From positions 1-9,115 of the forward strand of contig JAAZGQ010000410.1 of assembly GCA_012511135.1 (NCBI GenBank): 9,115 nucleotides of DNA, read 5' to 3'. The translations under genes and the position numbers were made by a program. Position 1 is the first letter of the stretch. Each line of letters begins with the position of its first letter. This document shows, in pieces, positions 1 through 6,892 of the stretch. The DNA is from Bacteroidales bacterium. GTDB taxonomy: Bacteria > Bacteroidota > Bacteroidia > Bacteroidales > UBA1402. The notes beneath the pieces are model-generated. The model worked only from the letters and a program-made list of their open reading frames with translations, did no database searches and had not been told where the DNA came from.

Positions 1-2850
1 GGCTAAACGTTTAAAATCTACCTCTTTTTCATCACCCAACACGCAATAGCTGTAGGAGCGGTTCTTGATCCATTCTTGCTGGAAGGCTTTCAGGTCTTCC
101 AGATCAAGATCAACCAGGCTTTCGAATAAATATTTACGGGAATCTTCTTCAATTCCATAATCCAAAGCATCCAGGTAGGTCCAGAGTATGTTGGAACGTA
201 AAATCCGTTCGGTGCGCAATCTGGAAAAAAGACCATCTTTGGCAAGCTTGAAAGCGGCTTCCGATTCGGGCATGTCCTCGATAATCTGATAAAAAGCCTG
301 CAAAGCATCGTCCATCTTGTCTGTTTGCGTGGCAATAATACTTACCATGGAATAAGGACGTCCTGCCCTGGATGGAGTGACGTAAGCAGCTGCAGCCGAA
401 TAGGCCAGACCTCTGGCTTCGCGCATTTCCTGAAATACGATTGAATTCATGCTTCCACCAAAGTATTCGTTGTACAGCGTAGTCAAAGGTTCTTTTTCGA
501 GATCAAAAAGCTCTCCGCTGTTTGAATACATCGATAAATACAACTGTTTGGCATTGTATTGGGCGAACAAAACCTGATTGTCCTTTGTCTGCAGATAAGG
601 AAATTCTTTGGCTGCCGGCAGTTCGAGTAAAGTTTCGGGCAGCTGATGTTTTTCATTCAAAACAGCAGTCAATTCTTCCTTAGAATCCGGACCGTAATAC
701 AACACTTTGTGTTGGTATGAAGTCATTTTGCCTAAAACATCGATTAAAGCTTCGGGTTTGAGATTCAATAGCTCCTGATTGCTCAAAACATTCGTTGCAG
801 GAGATTTCGGCCCGTAAACCGCGTAATTGCGCAACATACTGAAAATCCGGCTTTGGCTCAGTTTCGCGTTGGCCCTGTCTTTGAGAATATCCTGTATCAT
901 ATTGTCAAAAGCCTGTTGATTCACCTGAGCATCTGCTAATAATTTTTCGAGTAAATTCAAGGCCTCGGGCATATTTTCTCCCAGACCCGTCAGGCGTATA
1001 TGCGCTTTTTCGGAACCGGCAGACAAATTGAAAGAACAAGCCATCTTGTAGAATTCACTTTTGATTTCCTCAGCAGAATATTCCGAAGTGCCCAGATAGT
1101 TCAAATAGTTGAAGGCCAGACTCAACAGATTGTTGCTATTGGTTCCCATGTCGAACCAATAGGTCAATTCAAAGAGATCATCTGCCTGATTTTGGATAAA
1201 TAATACAGGAATCTCAGCTTGTGCAGTAAAGCGCGAAAAATCTTTTTTGAAATCCAAAAACACCGGTTGTATGGGTTTAACCATGGCCTGTTGAATTTCT
1301 TTCAGGAAAACACTTGCTGTATCCCGATTGGTCAAAATAGGAGTAATCTCGGGCTTAGCAATCTTTCTTTCGTTGGGATCAGGTCCCTGACGCTTGTATA
1401 CCAAAGCATAACCATCATTGAACCATTTATTGGCAAAAGCCACTACATCCTCTTTGCTAATTTTGCCCAGGTCATCCATACGTTTAACTTCGTCTGCCCA
1501 ATCCACTTCGTTGATAAAGGCTCTGACGTACATATCGGCGCGGCCGTTATTGCTTTGCATATCCCTGATTCTGGTCAGTTTTAAATTATTGATGCTGGCT
1601 TCCAGTAAAAAATCATCGAAATCACCGGCTTTGAGTTTGGCGATTTCCTTCAGCAACAAGTCTTTGACTTCTTCCAGGCTCTGACCTTCTTTAGGCCTGC
1701 CCTGTATAATATAGGCACTGTGATCAGCCATTTCATAAGCTCCTGAAAAGGCGTTCAGCACTTTTTGCTGTTGAATCAAATCCAGGTCAATCAGACCAGC
1801 CTTGCCGTTGTTCATAATCATGTCGGTCAAGGTGAGCAAATTAAACTCTTCGTCACCGATTCCAACACAGCTCCAGCCCAAGGTGATGTTTTCGGCGTCG
1901 TTACCATAGACTTCACAAACCACCGGTTCTGTTAATGCTTTAGCTTCTTTAAATTCCAGTTCGGGTATCGAAGCGGCAGGCTTCATCTCTCCAAAATACT
2001 TTTTGATCACCTGTATCATTTCCTTGGGATTGAAATCTCCCGAGAGGCAAATGGCCATATTATTAGGCACATAATAAGTCTTGTAGTAATTTTTGATGTT
2101 GGTGACAGATGGATTCTTCAAGTGTTCCTGAGTACCAAGCACCGTTTGGGTGCCATAAGGATGATGCGGGAAAAGTGTGGCCAGGATTCTTTCGTAAACC
2201 TTGCGAAAATCATTGGTCAGAGACATGTTTTTTTCTTCGTAAACCGTTTCCAGTTCTGTATGGAAACCACGGATTACATTGTTTTGAAAACGGTCTGCCT
2301 GTATTTTTGCCCAATTTTCAATTTGATTCGAAGGAATATCTTCGGTATAGACGGTCATGTCAAAACCCGTATAAGCATTCGTGCCGGAAGCACCAATGGC
2401 TGTCATTAGTTTGTCGTATTCATTGGGAATAAAAAACTTAGAGGCTTCAAAAGAAACGCTGTCTATTATTTTATAGAGAGCTCTTCGCTCAGCTTCGTCG
2501 GTCTTGGTTCTGTATTCTTCGAACAATGCTTCAATCTTGTCCAGCAAGGGTTTTTCCATTTCGTAATTCATGGTTCCGAACTGCTTGCTGCCCTTGAACA
2601 TGAGATGTTCAAAATAATGTGCCAGACCCGTTGTTTCCGCAGGATCATTCTTTGCTCCAACTTTGACGGCAACATAAGTCTGTATACGGGGTTCGTCTTT
2701 ATTTACGGTCATATACACTTTAAGACCATTGTCCAGGGTGTATATTCTGGTGTTCATCGGATCTCCGGGCACACGCTCGTAGGCCTGATTGCATGCACTG
2801 AAAAGCAAGAACAAAAGGCTGATCAGGCTTAAAAATTTAATTGTTTTCAT
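1..2850 (-). CDS. M16 family zinc metalloprotease, lipoprotein (3' end beyond left edge)
   Basis: The frame is open for all 950 codons from the ATG at 2850 to the left edge, so the C-terminus is missing. Residues 1-20 form a lipoprotein signal: Lys2 and Lys5, a Leu/Phe-rich core, then F-S-A-C with Cys20 as the lipidation site. The inverted zinc motif HYFEH is at 78-82 (ligands His78 and His82, catalytic Glu81). ELETVYEE at 199-206 aligns with the pitrilysin segment that gives the third ligand, here Glu206. An M16_C-type start, YYVPNNM, is at 259-265. A second, non-catalytic M16 module follows; around 580-588 it has FNYLNYLGT where a zinc site would be. ARGLAYS at 812-818 carries the Arg/Tyr pair (813, 817) typical of the C-terminal half. 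A mostly charged segment at about 92-142 is inserted between the zinc motif and NEYDK. The family degrades peptides and small proteins; here it probably acts at the periplasmic face of an envelope membrane. The substrate is unknown. Confidence 0.93.
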   Translation of the reverse strand, partial: MKTIKFLSLISLLFLLFSACNQAYERVPGDPMNTRIYTLDNGLKVYMTVNKDEPRIQTYVAVKVGAKNDPAETTGLAHYFEHLMFKGSKQFGTMNYEMEKPLLDKIEALFEEYRTKTDEAERRALYKIIDSVSFEASKFFIPNEYDKLMTAIGASGTNAYTGFDMTVYTEDIPSNQIENWAKIQADRFQNNVIRGFHTELETVYEEKNMSLTNDFRKVYERILATLFPHHPYGTQTVLGTQEHLKNPSVTNIKNYYKTYYVPNNMAICLSGDFNPKEMIQVIKKYFGEMKPAASIPELEFKEAKALTEPVVCEVYGNDAENITLGWSCVGIGDEEFNLLTLTDMIMNNGKAGLIDLDLIQQQKVLNAFSGAYEMADHSAYIIQGRPKEGQSLEEVKDLLLKEIAKLKAGDFDDFLLEASINNLKLTRIRDMQSNNGRADMYVRAFINEVDWADEVKRMDDLGKISKEDVVAFANKWFNDGYALVYKRQGPDPNERKIAKPEITPILTNRDTASVFLKEIQQAMVKPIQPVFLDFKKDFSRFTAQAEIPVLFIQNQADDLFELTYWFDMGTNSNNLLSLAFNYLNYLGTSEYSAEEIKSEFYKMACSFNLSAGSEKAHIRLTGLGENMPEALNLLEKLLADAQVNQQAFDNMIQDILKDRANAKLSQSRIFSMLRNYAVYGPKSPATNVLSNQELLNLKPEALIDVLGKMTSYQHKVLYYGPDSKEELTAVLNEKHQLPETLLELPAAKEFPYLQTKDNQVLFAQYNAKQLYLSMYSNSGELFDLEKEPLTTLYNEYFGGSMNSIVFQEMREARGLAYSAAAAYVTPSRAGRPYSMVSIIATQTDKMDDALQAFYQIIEDMPESEAAFKLAKDGLFSRLRTERILRSNILWTYLDALDYGIEEDSRKYLFESLVDLDLEDLKAFQQEWIKNRSYSYCVLGDEKEVDFKRLA

Positions 2851-2886
2851 AAGGACAGGTTTTATGGATATTAGCTTATATTGTGA

Positions 2887-2894
2887 CAAAAGTA
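2887..2894 (-). promoter_or_regulatory. Candidate -7 promoter element for the M16 protease gene
   Basis: Read on the minus strand this is TACTTTTG, a perfect match to the Bacteroidota -7 consensus TAnnTTTG. Transcription would start near 2880, giving a leader of about 30 nt before the ATG at 2850. No TTTG-like -33 element is seen at the usual 19-21 nt upstream, so the call rests on the -7 motif and its position. Confidence 0.45.
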
Positions 2895-2941
2895 ATGTTT
2901 TTTTTCGTTCCTTTGCATAGATTACTTAATTCTTTGGTTGA

Positions 2942-4225
2942 ATGAAATTTGAAGAACTCGATTTAGAGGAAGAAGTCCTGGACGGACTCTGGGCAATGAA
3001 TTTTCGGGATTGCACCCCGGTACAGGAAATGGCTATACCTATTTTGCTCGAAGGCAATGATTTAATTGGTTGCGCTCAGACCGGTACAGGCAAAACAGCC
3101 GCCTATCTTCTGCCGATTCTTAATAATCTTGTATTGGACAAATACACACAAAATGCCATCCGGGCTGTGATTATGGTTCCTACCAGGGAGCTGGCCCAGC
3201 AAATTGATCAGCAGGTAGAAGGTTTCGCTTATTATTTACCAGTCTCTTCCATAGCCGTTTACGGCGGAAACGACGGCAGGGTCTGGGAACAGCAGAAAAA
3301 AAGCCTTAATATGGGCGTCGACATCGTTATTGCCACACCGGGACGTTTACTTTCATATATAAAATTGGGGCTTATCGACTTGAGTCTGGTAAAGTATTTT
3401 ATTCTTGACGAAGCAGACCGTATGCTGGACATGGGATTCATCGACGACATAATGCTTATTATCAAAGAATTGCCCAAGAGGCGGCAAACCATGTTGTTTT
3501 CGGCAACCATGCCTTCCAAAATTCGGGAACTGGCAAAAAAAATAATGCAGCAGCCCAAAGAAATCAGGCTGGCGGTTTCCAAGCCCAACGAAAATATCGA
3601 TCAATCGGCCTACGTTTGCTATGAACAGCAAAAACCAGAACTGGTAAATATCTTGTTCAGCTCAATGCAGATAGGTGAGAAAGTTCTCATTTTTGCCTCT
3701 TCCAAAATTAAAGTTAAAGAAGTCTGCCGCATCCTCAAACGGCTCAATCTCTCAGTAATAGAAATGCATTCCGATTTGGAGCAAGCCGAAAGAGAAAAGG
3801 TAATGCACAGCTTTAAATCCGGCAAAGTTCAAATTCTGGTGGCTACCGATATTGTTTCCAGAGGTATAGATATTGATGATATCGCCCTGGTTATCAACTA
3901 CGATGTTCCTCACGATCCCGAAGATTATGTTCACCGAATTGGGCGTACTGCCCGTGCCGGCGAAAAAGGCAGCGCTATTACTTTTATTTCGGAGCAGGAT
4001 CAATACGATTTTCTTCAGATCGAAGGTTTTCTGGAAAAAGAAGTAGTAAAGCACCCGCTCCCTGGAAAATTAGGAGAAGCGCCTCTCTATGAACCGAAAA
4101 AAGGCGGACGTAGCCGCTTTATTTCTAAACTGAAAGGGGGAGGCAAGAAAGGAAATTTCGGGGGAGCTAACAAAAAAAGCGGGCCCCGTAAACCTTTCAA
4201 AGGTGGAGCCCGCTCTAAACAATAA
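2942..4225 (+). CDS. DEAD-box ATP-dependent RNA helicase
   Basis: The 427-residue protein has every superfamily 2 DEAD-box motif in order: Q motif FRDCTPVQ (21-28), motif I AQTGTGKT (45-52), Ia PTRELAQQ (80-87), Ib TPGR (132-135), II DEAD (156-159), III SAT (187-189), IV LIFASS (249-254), V ATDIVSRGIDI (301-311) and VI HRIGRTARAG (331-340). Such enzymes use ATP to unwind short RNA duplexes or remodel RNA-protein complexes in the cytoplasm. After about residue 385 comes a low-complexity tail rich in Lys, Gly and Arg, likely a nonspecific RNA-binding extension. The start is fixed because an in-frame TGA (2939-2941) sits directly before the ATG. Overall it resembles the RhlE/RhlB group, but I cannot assign the subfamily and give no symbol. 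It converges on the DUF2007/pnp operon with 10 bp between stop codons, and its last codons contain that operon's terminator. Confidence 0.96.
   Translation: MKFEELDLEEEVLDGLWAMNFRDCTPVQEMAIPILLEGNDLIGCAQTGTGKTAAYLLPILNNLVLDKYTQNAIRAVIMVPTRELAQQIDQQVEGFAYYLPVSSIAVYGGNDGRVWEQQKKSLNMGVDIVIATPGRLLSYIKLGLIDLSLVKYFILDEADRMLDMGFIDDIMLIIKELPKRRQTMLFSATMPSKIRELAKKIMQQPKEIRLAVSKPNENIDQSAYVCYEQQKPELVNILFSSMQIGEKVLIFASSKIKVKEVCRILKRLNLSVIEMHSDLEQAEREKVMHSFKSGKVQILVATDIVSRGIDIDDIALVINYDVPHDPEDYVHRIGRTARAGEKGSAITFISEQDQYDFLQIEGFLEKEVVKHPLPGKLGEAPLYEPKKGGRSRFISKLKGGGKKGNFGGANKKSGPRKPFKGGARSKQ
4171..4214 (-). terminator. Intrinsic terminator of the pnp-DUF2007 operon, inside the helicase CDS
   Basis: On the minus strand an arm AGCGGGCTCC (4214-4205) pairs over 10 bp with GGGGCCCGCT (4187-4178), with one G-U wobble. 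Between the arms is a second small hairpin, ACCTT/AAGGT (4204-4192). The outer stem runs straight into a 7-T tract (4178-4172, the first T shared with the stem). The structure begins 22 nt after the DUF2007 stop codon, as expected for a rho-independent terminator. On the plus strand the wobble becomes a C-A mismatch and no T tract follows, so it should work only for minus-strand transcripts. It lies wholly within the Lys/Gly-rich tail codons of the convergent helicase gene. Confidence 0.8.
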
Positions 4226-4235
4226 AGTTGTTGGC

Positions 4236-4481
4236 TTAGCTTTCTTCCTCGCTGAAAGCTTCCGGAATTTGATCTATCAGGGAGCCGGCCTTTTCAAAAT
4301 CATCTTCCATCACATGCAATAATATTGTAGAACTGGCCGAAAAAAAACCGGGTGTAAAAACACTGTTTTCGTTGCTCAAAAAACAGGGAATCCCGTTGGC
4401 CTCCAGCATGCTCTTGACAATATTGGCTTCGGTAGAAGTGTTAAACTCCTTTAGTACTACCGTTTTTTGCTGATCTTTCAT
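4236..4481 (-). CDS. DUF2007 family small protein
   Basis: This 81-residue protein has the pattern of the DUF2007 family (described as putative signal-transducing proteins): a first strand (TVVLKEF, 7-13), a helix with EANIVKSMLEANGI (18-31), the strand PCFLSNEN (32-39), a central SVFTPGFFSAS loop (40-50), the strand STILLHVME (51-59) and a helix DDFEKAGSLIDQ (60-71). This suggests a small ferredoxin-like alpha/beta fold. There is no signal peptide or membrane helix, so it is probably cytoplasmic. The family's biochemical role is not established. The ATG is preceded two codons upstream by an in-frame TGA, which fixes the start. It follows pnp by 19 bp on the same strand and no terminator lies between, so the two are probably co-transcribed and share the terminator at 4171-4214. 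Confidence 0.85.
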   Translation of the reverse strand: MKDQQKTVVLKEFNTSTEANIVKSMLEANGIPCFLSNENSVFTPGFFSASSTILLHVMEDDFEKAGSLIDQIPEAFSEEES

Positions 4482-4500
4482 AATTCAGAAATTAAGAAAC

Positions 4501-6738
4501 TTAGTTGTCGCGTCTTGAATCCGGACGATGACGGTTGTCCCTGTTTCTGCCGCCATCTCCTCCCTGACGGTTCTCCGGCCTGGGGCGACGTTCTCTTTCG
4601 GGACGTTCTTCGTATCCTTCGGGTTTTTCGAGCAATACTTTGTGAGATAATTTAAACTTGCCTGTTTTGGGATCGACATCAAGTAACTTCACATCGATTT
4701 CGTCCCCTTCGTGCAGGCCAGCTTCTTCAACGGTATCCAGTCGTTTCCATTCAATTTCGGAAATATGTAACAAGCCGTCTTTACCGGGCATGAATTCCAC
4801 AAAGGCACCGTAAGGCATTATAGAGCGAACCTTACCCCGATAGATTTCTCCGGGTTCGGGTACAGCCACTATACTTCTTATTTTGTTTACTGCTGAATCA
4901 ATGCTGGTCTTGTTGTTGGCAGCTATTTCTATTCTGCCCTGTCCGTCAAGTTCTTCGATGGTAATAATGGCTCCGGTTTCTTCCTGCATTCCCTGAATAA
5001 TTTTTCCTCCCGGGCCAATGACAGCACCGATATACTCTTTGGGTATCCACATTAGTTCAATACGAGGTGCATTGGGTTTCAGTTCGGGACGGGGAGCAGG
5101 CAAAGTCTCAACAATTTTGTTCAGAATATGCATGCGGCCTTCACGAGCCTGCATCAAAGCTTTTTCCAAAATTTCGTAGGGCAAACCGTCCACCTTGATA
5201 TCCATCTGGGTAGCCGTAATGCCGTCTTTGGTTCCGGTTACCTTAAAGTCCATATCTCCGAGATGATCTTCGTCTCCAAGAATATCTGATAAAATGGCGA
5301 ATTTTTTATTGTCGGTTATAAGTCCCATAGCTATACCCGAAACCGGTTTTTTGATGGGAACACCTGCGTCCATTAAGGCCAGGGTGCCTGCACATACTGT
5401 TGCCATCGAAGAAGAACCGTTAGATTCCAAAATATCGGAAACCACACGAATCACATAAGGATATTCTTCGGGTAACATTTTTTTCAAAGCGCGATGGGCT
5501 AAATTGCCGTGTCCTACTTCGCGGCGTCCTACACCACGGCTGGCACGCGCATCTCCGGTTGAAAAGGGAGGGAAGTTGTAATGTAACAAGAATCTTTCGG
5601 TGCTTTGGTTCAAAGCATCATCAATAATTTTTTCATCCAGTTTGGTTCCCAGGGTTACCGAAGTAAGCGATTGGGTCTCGCCACGGGTGAAAATGGCCGA
5701 ACCATGGCAGCCGGGTAAATAATCTATTTCTGACCATATGGGACGAATTTCTGTGGTAGTTCTTCCGTCAAGGCGCTTGCCTTCGTCCAGAATGCTGCGG
5801 CGCATAGCTTCTTTTTCCACATCGTGATAATAACGGCCTATCATTTCTGCCTTAGCCTCGGCTGTTTCATCGTCCAGACTGGCAATGTATTCTTCGAGTA
5901 TTGACTTGAAGTTGGCTTGTCTCTGATGTTTGTCGGGATTGGCTGAACTTGCTTCAGCATAGGCCTTGGCATAGGTCTTATCCCATATATCTTTGCGAAG
6001 ATCTTCGTCGTTTTCTTCGTGACAATATTCGCGTTTTACGGTTTTACCGGCCATTTCGGCTAATTCAAGCTGGGCGCGGCATTGAATCTTGATGGCTTCG
6101 TGTGCAATTTTCAGGGCTTCGAGCAAATCACTTTCCTGCACTTCGCTCATTTCGCCTTCAACCATCATTATATTTTCCATGGTGGCACCCACCATGATAT
6201 CCATATCGGCTTTTTTGAGGTCGGCTGAGGTCGGATTCAATTTAAATTGTCCGTCAATGCGAGCCACGCGGACTTCTGAAATAGGGCCGTTAAAAGGAAC
6301 ATCAGAAACAGCCAATGCGGCCGATGCGGCCAAACCGGCCAGAGCGTCAGGCATATCTCCGTTACCGTCATTATCGGCAGAGAAAAGAATCACATTAACA
6401 AAAGTGTTAGCGTGAAAATCAGCGGGGAACAAGGGGCGTAATACACGATCAACCAAACGAGAGGTCAATATTTCTGAATCAGAGGGACGACCCTCTCTTT
6501 TGATAAAGCCGCCGGGGAAACGCCCGGAAGAAGCGAACTTTTCTTTGTACTCAACCTGTAAAGGCATAAAATCAGTTCCGGGTACTGCATCGGCAGCAGC
6601 ACAAACGGTAGCAAGCAACACAATGTTGTTCATCCGGACGACCACAGAGCCATCTGCCTGTTTGGCCAATTTGCCGGTTTCGAGGGTAATGGTCCTTCCA
6701 TCGCCCAAATCAATGTTTTTGACAATCGGTGTCATCAT
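4501..6738 (-). CDS. pnp: Polyribonucleotide nucleotidyltransferase (PNPase)
   Basis: PNPase degrades RNA 3'-to-5' by phosphorolysis, releasing nucleoside diphosphates, and can run in reverse to add tails. The 745-residue product has the full layout: first RNase PH core (about 10-145) with RNA-contact loop FIKREGRPS (78-86), an all-helical linker (about 240-320), the catalytic second RNase PH core (about 325-545), a KH domain (about 558-620) with its GPGG loop at 575-578, and an S1 domain (about 629-700). Catalytic residues matching E. coli Asp486, Asp492 and Lys494 are Asp491, Asp497 and Lys499; the phosphate-binding serines are 442-444. Residues 704-745 form a charged Arg/Glu/Asn/Asp-rich tail that is probably disordered. 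An in-frame TAA four codons upstream limits the start; the tandem ATGATG means Met1 or Met2 could be used. It heads a likely operon with the DUF2007 gene and is divergent from the transporter. Confidence 0.98.
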   Translation of the reverse strand: MMTPIVKNIDLGDGRTITLETGKLAKQADGSVVVRMNNIVLLATVCAAADAVPGTDFMPLQVEYKEKFASSGRFPGGFIKREGRPSDSEILTSRLVDRVLRPLFPADFHANTFVNVILFSADNDGNGDMPDALAGLAASAALAVSDVPFNGPISEVRVARIDGQFKLNPTSADLKKADMDIMVGATMENIMMVEGEMSEVQESDLLEALKIAHEAIKIQCRAQLELAEMAGKTVKREYCHEENDEDLRKDIWDKTYAKAYAEASSANPDKHQRQANFKSILEEYIASLDDETAEAKAEMIGRYYHDVEKEAMRRSILDEGKRLDGRTTTEIRPIWSEIDYLPGCHGSAIFTRGETQSLTSVTLGTKLDEKIIDDALNQSTERFLLHYNFPPFSTGDARASRGVGRREVGHGNLAHRALKKMLPEEYPYVIRVVSDILESNGSSSMATVCAGTLALMDAGVPIKKPVSGIAMGLITDNKKFAILSDILGDEDHLGDMDFKVTGTKDGITATQMDIKVDGLPYEILEKALMQAREGRMHILNKIVETLPAPRPELKPNAPRIELMWIPKEYIGAVIGPGGKIIQGMQEETGAIITIEELDGQGRIEIAANNKTSIDSAVNKIRSIVAVPEPGEIYRGKVRSIMPYGAFVEFMPGKDGLLHISEIEWKRLDTVEEAGLHEGDEIDVKLLDVDPKTGKFKLSHKVLLEKPEGYEERPERERRPRPENRQGGDGGRNRDNRHRPDSRRDN

Positions 6739-6779
6739 AAAAAAAATTTAAATTGTCTATAAGGGCCTTCATCGCCCAT
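6735..6779 (-). CDS. Possible 14-codon leader ORF upstream of pnp
   Basis: An ATG at 6779 opens a frame encoding MGDEGPYRQFKFFL; its TGA stop (6737-6735) overlaps the pnp ATG in an ATGA arrangement. It lies downstream of the best pnp promoter candidate, so it would be in the leader transcript. The sequence before its ATG (GATTAAA) is A-rich, which suits Bacteroidota initiation. A short GGGC/GCCC hairpin (6777-6774 with 6766-6763, 7-nt loop) touches its start codon. An ORF this short can occur by chance; only the exact stop/start overlap makes it noteworthy. The peptide resembles no leader I know. Confidence 0.3.
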   Translation of the reverse strand: MGDEGPYRQFKFFL

Positions 6780-6801
6780 TTTAATCTTTATAAAAATCGT
6801 G

Positions 6802-6809
6802 CAAATGTA
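6802..6809 (-). promoter_or_regulatory. Candidate -7 promoter element for pnp
   Basis: The minus strand reads TACATTTG, a perfect TAnnTTTG match. Transcription would begin near 6795, giving a leader of about 57 nt that includes the possible 14-codon ORF and a small GGGC/GCCC hairpin. No clear -33 TTTG is found at the usual spacing. Confidence 0.45.
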
Positions 6810-6823
6810 CGGAAAAATTTCAC

Positions 6824-6858
6824 TATTTTTGCGATTTTGTCATAATTTATTATCTCTG
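6824..6858 (+). promoter_or_regulatory. Candidate promoter region for the NSS transporter
   Basis: Two readings are possible. In the first, TTTG at 6828-6831 is a -33 element followed after exactly 19 nt by TATCTCTG (6851-6858), one base from the -7 consensus TAnnTTTG, giving a start near 6865 and a leader of about 28 nt. In the second, TATTTTTG at 6824-6831 is itself a perfect -7 element, but no -33 match sits upstream of it. The region abuts the opposing pnp element at 6802-6809, so the two promoters would overlap. Confidence 0.4.
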
Positions 6859-6892
6859 AACGACTTCTGCGTTTTTTCGTTTGAAAACCTCT

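Noticed and set aside
1000..2832. Several plus-strand open frames of 67-121 codons in this stretch
   Set aside because: They lie opposite the M16 protease, whose frame is open throughout and carries clear family motifs; the translations resemble nothing and look like antisense shadows.
2908..2936. Plus-strand promoter for the helicase (TTCCTTTG or ATTCTTTG)
   Set aside because: Each differs from TAnnTTTG in the TA position, neither has a -33 match at proper spacing, and the second would place the start of transcription at the ATG itself.
4238..4260. Hairpin AGCTTTC/GAAAGCT (7 bp, 9-nt loop) just after the helicase stop as its terminator
   Set aside because: It has no following T tract on the plus strand and is only moderately GC-rich; it also falls in DUF2007 codons. 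It may be chance.
6881..6892. TTG start adding four residues to the transporter
   Set aside because: The ATG at 6893 gives the usual short N-terminus before the conserved W-G-T-R-I-G segment; nothing favours the rarer TTG, though it cannot be excluded.
6739..6892. Riboswitch or other structured RNA in the pnp/transporter spacer
   Set aside because: Only one 4-bp GC stem is visible; nothing matches a riboswitch class that I can recognise.
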